Made by a program: the position numbers and the translations under genes. From the NCBI RefSeq assembly GCF_029846175.1, contig NZ_JARWAC010000030.1, positions 62,001-126,000 on the forward strand: a stretch of DNA of 64,000 bases. The letters are read 5' to 3'. The notes below the pieces were generated by a model that saw only the letters and a list, made by a program, of their open reading frames with translations, did no database searches and was not told where the DNA came from. Shown one piece after another: positions 57,322 through 64,000 of this stretch. This stretch comes from Sphaerisporangium sp. TRM90804 (GTDB lineage Bacteria > Actinomycetota > Actinomycetes > Streptosporangiales > Streptosporangiaceae). The stretch's first letter is position 1. The number at the start of each line of letters is the position of its first letter.

Positions 57322-57933
57322 TCAGCCCGCGGCTCCGAGCGTGTTGCCGGTTACCGTCCTCGCGTAGCTGAGGATGAGCTCCGCGGCCTGGTCGGGCCCG
57401 ATCACCGGGTGCCTGGCCGTGATGCGGTAGCCGTAGGCGTCCTCCAGCGCGACGAGGTTGCGCGAGATCAGCAGCGAGTCGCCGGCCAGGGTGAACACCC
57501 CGAGCGCCGAGCCGGTGTCCAGGATCGACTGGTACATCGCCACCTGCCGGTCGAACAGCGTGGTCAGCAGCACCGCGTACACCCGGTTGCGCGCCGCGGC
57601 CCCGCCGAGCTCGTTCAGCAGCCGCACCCCCGGGTCGTCCGGACCCACGGGCAGGCCGGAGTGGATGGTGACCACCAGCTTCTCGGCGGGGTCGCTCAGC
57701 CCCGCCAGACGCTTGACCCGCAGCTCGTAGAACTGCTCCATGCCCGCGTGGTGGGCCTCCACCAGCAGCTCGCCGAGGTCGGGATAGTGGTAGAGCACCG
57801 CGCCCGACGTCAGCCCCGCCTCCTCGGCGACGTGGTTGAGGTGGACCCCCTGGGTGCCGTGGCGCAGGATCGCCCGCCGGGCGGCCTCGATGAGGTCCAC
57901 CCGACGGTCCGCCCGGCTCTTGCGCGAGCTCAT
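57322..57933 (-). CDS. TetR-family transcriptional repressor
   Basis: 203 residues from the ATG at 57933, with GGGAGG five bases upstream. The HTH (about 9-55) reads EAARRAILRHGTQGVHLNHVAEEAGLTSGAVLYHYPDLGEL, cut here to its recognition part GLTSGAVLYHY. The C-terminal ligand domain resembles BetI/PfmR-type regulators of amine or choline catabolism. Placed between the importer and the glycosyltransferase/dehydrogenase pair, it is the best candidate to bind the TTGAA-N6-TTCAA sites on both sides. Confidence 0.92.
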   Translation of the reverse strand: MSSRKSRADRRVDLIEAARRAILRHGTQGVHLNHVAEEAGLTSGAVLYHYPDLGELLVEAHHAGMEQFYELRVKRLAGLSDPAEKLVVTIHSGLPVGPDDPGVRLLNELGGAAARNRVYAVLLTTLFDRQVAMYQSILDTGSALGVFTLAGDSLLISRNLVALEDAYGYRITARHPVIGPDQAAELILSYARTVTGNTLGAAG

Positions 57934-58036
57934 GCCAGCCTCCCCTGTGCCCCGTTGTTGAAGACGGAGTGTAAAGCGTCCCGTCGGCTGGATGCCATAT
58001 GATCCCAGGTCTCTCACCTACCCGACCCACCAGTAT

Positions 58037-58052
58037 TTGAATCTTTCTTCAA
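58037..58052. promoter_or_regulatory. Operator TTGAA-N6-TTCAA upstream of the glycosyltransferase gene
   Basis: TTGAATCTTTCTTCAA, 16 bases before the start codon and within the TetR/glycosyltransferase divergent region. Both arms equal those of the site at 53238 while the six-base spacer differs. Confidence 0.65.
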
Positions 58053-58067
58053 TTCGATGGAGTGCTG

Positions 58068-59354
58068 ATGGCCACCATTCTGTTCATGCCGGAGAGCGCC
58101 TACGGGCCGACCAACAACTGCGTCGGCGTGGGCGACATCCTGCGCCGTCGCGGGCACCGCGTCGTGTTCGCGGCCGAGGCGTCGTGGAAGGGCAAGCTCA
58201 CCGCCATGGGCTTCGAGGAGGACCTGGTCGACCTCGCGCCGCCGGCCGAGGAGGAGCAGGACGCCGGCCAGTTCTGGAAGGACTTCATCCGCGACACCGC
58301 GCCGGAGTACCGCAAGTCGACCTTCGCCCAGCTGGAGACCGTCACCAAGCCGATCTGGGACGCGCTGATCGACGGCACCAAGTACTGCGAGCCGCAGCTC
58401 AAGGAGATCATCGCGCGGGTGAACCCCGACGTCATCGTCGAGGACAACGTCATCACCTTCCCCGCGCTGCTCACCGCGGGCAAGCCGTTCGTGCGCATCG
58501 TCTCGTGCAACCCGCTGGAGGTGCGCGGCCCGGGCGTGCCGCCGGTGTTCGGCGGCCTGCCCGCCGGCGACGACGGCGAGTGGGAGGCGTTCCGCGCCGA
58601 GTACGACCGCACCCACCGGGACGTCTGGGCGGCGTTCAACGAGTGGGTCGTCGAGCAGGGCGCGCCGCCGCTGCCCGACCTGGACTTCATCCACGAGGGC
58701 GACCTGAACCTCTACGTGTTCCCCGAGATCGCCGACTACACCGACGCCCGCCCGCTCGGCCCGTCCTGGCACCGGCTGGACTCCTCGGTCCGCGAGACCG
58801 ACGAGGACTTCGAGATGCCGGCCTCGCTCGCCGGTCGCGACGGCGCGCTGGTCTACTTCTCCCTCGGCTCGCTCGGCTCGGCCGACGTGGAGCTGATGCA
58901 GCGGGTGGTCGACGTGCTGGCCACCACGCCGCACCGCTACATCGTCTCCAAGGGCCCGCTGCACGAGGAGATCAAGCTCGCCGACAACATGTGGGGCGCC
59001 GAGTTCGTGCCGCAGACGAAGATCATTCCGCTGGTGGACGCGGTGATCACCCACGGCGGCAACAACACCACGACCGAGGCGCTGCACTTCGGCAAGCCGA
59101 TGATCCTTCTGCCGCTGTTCTGGGACCAGTACGACAACGCCCAGCGCGTCCACGAGCTGGGCTACGGCGTGCGGCTCTCCACCTACGCCTTCGCCGACGA
59201 GGAGCTGGTCCAGGCGCTCGACAAGGTGCTCGGCGACCACGAGCTGCGGGCGCGGCTCGCCGAGGCCGGCGAGGAGATCCGCCGCCGCGACGGCCTGCGC
59301 AAGGCCGCCGACCTGATCGAGGGCCTCGTCCCCGGGGCGGACGCCTCCGCCTAG
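58068..59354 (+). CDS. Macrolide-type (GT1/MGT) glycosyltransferase
   Basis: 428 residues from the ATG at 58068 (GGAG five bases upstream). GT-B fold: N-terminal acceptor domain begins MATILFMPESAYGPTNNC with a GDIL helix, and the C-terminal donor domain has YFSLGSLGS and the UDP-sugar motif THGGNNTTTEALHFGKPM plus DQYDNA. Similar to MGT-family enzymes that inactivate macrolides or decorate natural products. Its co-location with an importer and an aldehyde dehydrogenase rather than a biosynthetic cluster is unusual. The acceptor is unknown. Confidence 0.88.
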   Translation: MATILFMPESAYGPTNNCVGVGDILRRRGHRVVFAAEASWKGKLTAMGFEEDLVDLAPPAEEEQDAGQFWKDFIRDTAPEYRKSTFAQLETVTKPIWDALIDGTKYCEPQLKEIIARVNPDVIVEDNVITFPALLTAGKPFVRIVSCNPLEVRGPGVPPVFGGLPAGDDGEWEAFRAEYDRTHRDVWAAFNEWVVEQGAPPLPDLDFIHEGDLNLYVFPEIADYTDARPLGPSWHRLDSSVRETDEDFEMPASLAGRDGALVYFSLGSLGSADVELMQRVVDVLATTPHRYIVSKGPLHEEIKLADNMWGAEFVPQTKIIPLVDAVITHGGNNTTTEALHFGKPMILLPLFWDQYDNAQRVHELGYGVRLSTYAFADEELVQALDKVLGDHELRARLAEAGEEIRRRDGLRKAADLIEGLVPGADASA

Positions 59355-59485
59355 AGCCCGGCCCACGCCGGCTCGCGCCGGTTCACCACCCGGGCCCCGC
59401 CCGCCGCACGGCGGCGCGAGGACCGGCCGCACGACCGCGGCGGCGACCCTCACGATCCCGTCGCCGCGGAAGAAAGAAGAGCGTG

Positions 59486-60916
59486 ATGACCCGGACACCC
59501 GTCAACCCCGCCACCGGCGAGCCGCTGGAGCCCGTGCCCGACACCTCGCCGGGCGACGTCGCCGCGGCCGTCCTCGACGCCAGGGAGGCCTTCGGGCACT
59601 GGTCGTCGGCCACCCCCAAGGACCGCGCGAACGCGCTGCTGCGCCTGGCCGACCTCGTGGAGGACGACGCCGAGGAGCTGACCCGCCGGGAGGTCGCCGA
59701 GACCGGCAAGCCCGTCGCCGTGGTGCGCGACGGCGAGCTGCCGTTCGCCGTGGACAACCTGCGCTTCTTCGCGGGCGCGGCCCGCTCGCTGGAGGGCACG
59801 GGCGCCGGCGTGCTCAGCGACGGGTACACCTCGGTGCTGGTGCGCCGGCCGATCGGCGTCGTGGCGTCCATCGCGCCGTGGAACTTCCCGCTGGTGATGG
59901 GGGTATGGAAGCTCGGCCCGGCGCTCGCCGCCGGCAACGGCGTCGTCATCAAGCCCGCGCCGCAGACGCCGGGCAGCACGCTGCGCCTGGCCGAGCTGAT
60001 CGAGAAGGCGGGCTTCCCCCGGGGGCTCGTCCACGTGGTCACCGGCGACGCGGAGGTGGGTGAGGCCCTCGTCGGCGACCCCGGCGTCGACATGATCAGC
60101 GTGACCGGGTCGACCGCGACCGGGCGGGCCGTCATGCGGCGCGCCGCCGGCGACCCGGCCGGCGGCGGGCACGGGCTCAAGCGCGTCCACCTCGAACTGG
60201 GCGGCAAGGCTCCCGCGCTGGTGTTCGCCGACGCCGACCTGGCCGAGATGGCGTCCGGCGTCGCCATGGGCGCCACGTACAACACCGGCCAGGACTGCAC
60301 GGCCGCGACCCGCGTCTACGTCCAGCGCGAGCGGTACGACGAGGCGGTGGAGGCGTTGCGCGCGGCGCTGGAGGGCGTCCGGGTGGGCGACCCGCTCGAC
60401 CCGGCGACCGACATCGGCCCGCTGATCTCGGCCGGCCACCGGGCGCGCGTGCACGGCTACGTCGAGCGCGCGGCGGCGCGCGGGGCCCGGGTGGTGTGCG
60501 GCGGCGCGCTGCCGGAGGGGCCGGGCTTCTACTGCCCGCCCACGCTGGTCGCCGGGGCCTCGCAGAACAGCGAGGTGGTGCGCTCGGAGCTGTTCGGGCC
60601 GGTGCTGGTGGTGCTGCCGTTCGAGGACGAGGACGAGGCCGTCCGGCTGGCCAACGACACCCCGTACGGGCTGGCCTCCTCGGTGTGGTCGCGTGACGTC
60701 GCCAGGGCGCTGCGCGTGGCCCACCGGCTGGACGTGGGCGTCACCTGGGTCAACGATCACCTGCCGATCGCGTCGGAGGCGCCGCACGGCGGGGTGAAGG
60801 GCAGCGGCTTCGGCAAGGACATGAGCCAGGAGTCGGTGCAGGAGTACTCCGTGACCAGGCACTTGATGATCAAACACGCGGCGCCCGCGCCCCATGAGGG
60901 CTTCCGTCCCGCATAA
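59486..60916 (+). CDS. NAD-dependent aldehyde dehydrogenase (aminobutyraldehyde/betaine-aldehyde type)
   Basis: 476 residues from the ATG at 59486 (a GTG lies one codon upstream). PWNFP, VTGSTATG, general base Glu in LELGGKAPAL and the nucleophile in NTGQDCTAATR. The ending PHGGVKGSGFGKDMSQESVQEYSVTRH is typical of gamma-aminobutyraldehyde and related aminoaldehyde dehydrogenases (key part GGVKGSGFGKDMS). It follows the glycosyltransferase by about 130 bases and probably shares its promoter. Confidence 0.92.
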   Translation: MTRTPVNPATGEPLEPVPDTSPGDVAAAVLDAREAFGHWSSATPKDRANALLRLADLVEDDAEELTRREVAETGKPVAVVRDGELPFAVDNLRFFAGAARSLEGTGAGVLSDGYTSVLVRRPIGVVASIAPWNFPLVMGVWKLGPALAAGNGVVIKPAPQTPGSTLRLAELIEKAGFPRGLVHVVTGDAEVGEALVGDPGVDMISVTGSTATGRAVMRRAAGDPAGGGHGLKRVHLELGGKAPALVFADADLAEMASGVAMGATYNTGQDCTAATRVYVQRERYDEAVEALRAALEGVRVGDPLDPATDIGPLISAGHRARVHGYVERAAARGARVVCGGALPEGPGFYCPPTLVAGASQNSEVVRSELFGPVLVVLPFEDEDEAVRLANDTPYGLASSVWSRDVARALRVAHRLDVGVTWVNDHLPIASEAPHGGVKGSGFGKDMSQESVQEYSVTRHLMIKHAAPAPHEGFRPA

Positions 60917-61108
60917 AAGTCAGCCCATACGGGGTGTTTTATCCCCAGAAGCCGCTTGTAGGGCTGTTTGCGATAAATGTGCTGTTGGCCGATGCGGTGA
61001 GGGTGTGCTCCAATTACCCTCGCCTGATGGATGTCTCTGACGTCTCATGCGCCACGCGCGTGACGTACCCTCCTGTACGCCAGGCTCGGTGAGAGGTTGC
61101 GAAAATCA

Positions 61109-64000
61109 GTGAGCACAGAAGACCCCCGGAGCAATCCAGGTCGGGGTAGCCGCGTGGAGCGGTCCGGGCCCTCCACGCCGCGCACGCCGAAGAGCGGGAG
61201 CTGGCTGAGGCTCCGCAACTGGCGCGTGCGGTCCCGCCTCATCGCCCTGATCATCATCCCGACGATCGTGGGCGTGATCCTCGGTGCCGTCCAGCTCACC
61301 GACGCCGTCGCCACCTCCAACGCCTACCGGCGCCTGACCGAGGTGGCGCAGCTGGTGGAGAAGATCGACGTCCTCATCCACGAGGTGGACAAGGAACGCG
61401 ACCTCACCGCCTGGTACATCGCCGAAGGCCGGCGCCAGGCCCGGTTCAAAAGGGTCCGTGCCCAGCAGGACGCCGTCGACCAGGCCAGGGAGCCCGTCCT
61501 CGCCGACGTCTCCAGCCTCGACGACTCCCACACCGCGCGTGTGCGCTCGGAGGCCGAGCAGATCCGTCGCTGGCTCGAAGGCCTCCCCGGCCTGCGCACC
61601 AGGATCGCCGACCCCACCGTCCCGTCCCGGGCCGCGCTCGGCATGTACTCCGCGCTCATCACCGTCCTGCAGTCGATGCAGGCCGAGCTCGGCACCGCCG
61701 GCGACGACCAGCGCCTGCTCGGCGACAGCATCGCCCTGGGCGCGCTCAGCCGCGCCAAGGAGGAGGTCTCCCGCCAGCGAGGCCTGATGACGGTCGGCCT
61801 CACCACGCTCAACTCCTCGGGCGGCGGCTTCGACTACGACGACTTCGTCGACTTCCCCGGCTCCTGGAGCCGGCAGGAGAGCGAGACCAGCACCTTCCTC
61901 GCCGAGGCCACGCCCGCCGACGTCAAGTTCTACAACGAGACCGTCCGCGGCCAGCAGGTCGACAAGGCCGACTGGATGCGCGCGCTCGCCCTGGCCCAGC
62001 TCCGCCAGTTCAAGGAGATCCAGGACCTCGACCCGCTCCGCCGCGACGACACCAGCCTGTGGTACTCCTCCACCACCGCGGTCGCCGACCGCATGCGCAG
62101 GGTGGAGGAACGGCTGGTCTCCTCGGTCGTCCAGCAGAGCCGCACCCTCCAGGAGGAGGCGCAGCGCCAGGCGCTGATCTCCGGCGCGCTCATCCTGGTC
62201 CTGCTGCTGCTGGTCCTCGTCATCACCGCGGTGGTCGCCAGCTCGCTGACCCGCCCGCTGCGCCGCCTGAGAGCCGAGGCGCTGGAGATCGCCGGCTCCC
62301 GGCTCCCGGAGACCGTCCAGCGGCTGCGTGAGAGCAGCGACAGCGCCCCGACGGCCGAGGTCGTGCCCATCGGCGTCAACTCCCGAGACGAGATGGGAGA
62401 GGTCGCCCGGGCGTTCGACGAGGTCCACCGCGAGGCGATCCGGCTGGCGGGCGACGAGGCCCGCCTGCGGAGCAACGTCAACGCCATGTTCGTCAACCTC
62501 TCGCGCCGCAGCCAGACCCTGGTGGAACGCCAGCTCAGCCTCATCGACGGCCTGGAGCAGGGCGAGCAGGACGAGTCCCGGCTGGGCAACCTGTTCAAGC
62601 TCGACCACCTGGCCACCCGCATGCGCCGCAACAGCGAGAACCTGCTGGTCCTCGCCGGGCAGGAGCCCTCGCGCCGGTGGAGCCAGCCGGTGCCGCTCGT
62701 CGACATCGTCCGCGCCTCCCTGTCGGAGGTCGAGAGCTACGAGCGCGTCGACGTGCGCGTCCAGTCCGGCACCTCGGTGATCGGCCAGGCCGTGAACGAC
62801 GCCGTCCACCTGGTCGCCGAGCTGGTGGAGAACGCCATCTCCTTCTCGCCCCGCGAGACCAAGGTCGTGGTGTCCAGCAACCGCATCGACGGCGGCGGCG
62901 TCATGATCTCGGTGAGCGACAGCGGCATCGGCATGACCGCCGACGAACTGGCCGAGGCCAACTGGCGCCTGGCCAACCCGCCCGTCGTGGACGTCTCGGT
63001 GTCGCGCCGCATGGGCCTGTTCGTGGTCGGCCGCCTCGCGCTGCGCCACAACATCCGCGTGCAGCTCCGCCAGCAGGACGCCGGGGGGCTCACCGCGATG
63101 GTGCTGCTGCCCGAGGGGCTGCTCGCCACCTCCGGCGCCCCGCAGTACCCCGGCATGCCCATGGAGGCCGCCGGAGCGGGTCAGTTCGGCGCGCCGTCCC
63201 AGGCCGCGGCCACCTCCGCGATGTTCGGCGGCGGCCCCGGCGGGCCCGGAGGCTTCGAGCAGCCCGGCATGCGGGCCCCGGTCTTCGGAGCCGACGCCCC
63301 CGGCGTCGGGGCGCCCTCGGGCCCGTCCAACCGCGGGCCCTTCGAGCGCGGGCCGTTCGAACGGCCCGCCACCGGCAACGACCCCTTCGACCAGCGCCCG
63401 GGCGCGCGCGATCCCTTCGAGCGCGCCCCCGGCGGCCGGGGCATGTTCGACAGCCCGCCCGCCGAGCGCGGCGGCCCCGGCCGCGGGGCCTTCGACCGCG
63501 ACGAGCCCGAGCAGGATCCGTTCGACCGCTACTTCAACCCCAACCCGCCGCTGGACACCCCGTGGCCCGCGGACGTCCCCGCGCCCGGGAGCGGCCCCGC
63601 CGGGCCCGCCTCGGGCCCCTGGCCCGGGCTCGCCGACCAGGACACCGCCTCATGGCCGGCCGTCCCCTCCCACGGCGGTCCCGCAGGCCCCGTCACCGGC
63701 AACCAGGCCGCGGGCGCCGGGCTGGGCGGCCCCATGACGGGCCCGCAGGCCGGTCCGAGGACGGGCCCGTCCGGCGGCCCGATGACCGGCCCGGTGGGCG
63801 GCATGGCCGGCCCCATGACGGGCCCCGGGACGGCGGGGCCGGCCACCGGCCCGGCCGCCAGGTCCGGGCACCCGTTCGGCGGCCTCGCCGACATGGACCA
63901 CACCGGGCCGCTGCCCACCGTCCACAGCTCACCGCTCGACGGGTCCGAGGAGTTCCTGCCGATCTTCGCGGCCGTCGAGTCCGACTGGTTCCGCCGCTCT
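61109..64000 (+). CDS. cvnA: Second conservon sensor kinase CvnA (3' truncated)
   Basis: Open from the GTG at 61109 to the window end: 964 codons without a stop. GAGAGG lies about 11 bases upstream of the GTG. Same layout as the first CvnA: TM1 near residues 45-68 (LIALIIIPTIVGVILGAV), extracytoplasmic NIT-like domain, TM2 near 355-380, HAMP, SLIDGLEQGEQDESRLGNLF, ATPase with AELVENAISF and VSDSGIGMT, and a Gly/Pro/Thr-rich tail with MTGP repeats. The final visible residues IFAAVESDWFRRS match the near-terminal block of the first copy, so about 100-150 residues are missing. Confidence 0.92.
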   Translation, partial: MSTEDPRSNPGRGSRVERSGPSTPRTPKSGSWLRLRNWRVRSRLIALIIIPTIVGVILGAVQLTDAVATSNAYRRLTEVAQLVEKIDVLIHEVDKERDLTAWYIAEGRRQARFKRVRAQQDAVDQAREPVLADVSSLDDSHTARVRSEAEQIRRWLEGLPGLRTRIADPTVPSRAALGMYSALITVLQSMQAELGTAGDDQRLLGDSIALGALSRAKEEVSRQRGLMTVGLTTLNSSGGGFDYDDFVDFPGSWSRQESETSTFLAEATPADVKFYNETVRGQQVDKADWMRALALAQLRQFKEIQDLDPLRRDDTSLWYSSTTAVADRMRRVEERLVSSVVQQSRTLQEEAQRQALISGALILVLLLLVLVITAVVASSLTRPLRRLRAEALEIAGSRLPETVQRLRESSDSAPTAEVVPIGVNSRDEMGEVARAFDEVHREAIRLAGDEARLRSNVNAMFVNLSRRSQTLVERQLSLIDGLEQGEQDESRLGNLFKLDHLATRMRRNSENLLVLAGQEPSRRWSQPVPLVDIVRASLSEVESYERVDVRVQSGTSVIGQAVNDAVHLVAELVENAISFSPRETKVVVSSNRIDGGGVMISVSDSGIGMTADELAEANWRLANPPVVDVSVSRRMGLFVVGRLALRHNIRVQLRQQDAGGLTAMVLLPEGLLATSGAPQYPGMPMEAAGAGQFGAPSQAAATSAMFGGGPGGPGGFEQPGMRAPVFGADAPGVGAPSGPSNRGPFERGPFERPATGNDPFDQRPGARDPFERAPGGRGMFDSPPAERGGPGRGAFDRDEPEQDPFDRYFNPNPPLDTPWPADVPAPGSGPAGPASGPWPGLADQDTASWPAVPSHGGPAGPVTGNQAAGAGLGGPMTGPQAGPRTGPSGGPMTGPVGGMAGPMTGPGTAGPATGPAARSGHPFGGLADMDHTGPLPTVHSSPLDGSEEFLPIFAAVESDWFRRS

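Overview
The window is about 64 kb of very high-GC chromosome from a filamentous actinomycete. The family Streptosporangiaceae (Nonomuraea-like) is my best guess from gene content, not from any search. Supporting signs are two conservon (cvn) signalling loci, a WhiJ/AbaA-type helix-turn-helix plus DUF397 cluster, an amtB-glnK-glnD nitrogen cluster, a principal-like group 2 sigma factor, and many small secreted or actinobacteria-restricted proteins. Most genes are packed with GTGA/ATGA overlaps. I see no prophage, integrase, CRISPR array or rRNA. One possible degenerate inverted-repeat element is present, and the window starts and ends inside genes.

Layout. 0-3.5 kb: a truncated sulfite-oxidase-type molybdoenzyme, then a papain-fold toxin-like protein overlapping a small YrhB/Imm35-like partner. 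3.6-8.9 kb: a MacB-type ABC transporter and an adjacent NarL-type two-component system. 9.2-15.3 kb: an ESX-substrate-like protein, an odd tRNA, a Bcp peroxiredoxin, a DUF3618 protein, a secreted GTTWD-repeat peptide, an alanine-racemase-fold enzyme, and a subtilase followed by an SSI-type inhibitor. 15.5-19.7 kb: an inverted-repeat-bounded stretch, a PI-PLC-like secreted enzyme, a GT39-like membrane protein and an anti-sigma-type ATPase. 19.8-21.9 kb: XRE/DUF5753 regulator, two tandem DUF397 genes and a DUF1963 protein.

21.9-30.3 kb is nitrogen and one-carbon metabolism: sdaA, gcvH and gcvT behind a tandem glycine riboswitch, then a gamma-glutamylation operon (glutamine-synthetase-like enzyme, aldehyde dehydrogenase, SDR, gamma-glutamyl hydrolase) opposite its FadR-type regulator. 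30.3-38.7 kb: a membrane protein, a CsbD-like protein, a DUF4331-TPR-nickel/cobalt transporter operon with two different tandem-repeat expansions, and an ABC exporter. 38.7-41.8 kb: an RpiR regulator, an SDR and a sigma factor. 42.1-46.2 kb: amtB-glnK-glnD with GlnR-like boxes. 46.4-51.1 kb: a complete cvnA-B-C-D conservon.

51.1-60.9 kb is the most interesting stretch. An SIS-domain protein and a glucosamine-kinase-like phosphotransferase face a four-gene PotDBCA-like importer. This is followed by a TetR repressor, a macrolide-type glycosyltransferase and an aminoaldehyde-type dehydrogenase. The same operator, TTGAA-N6-TTCAA, lies in both divergent control regions, which suggests one regulon for uptake and processing of an amine or aminosugar. 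The window closes inside a second cvnA.
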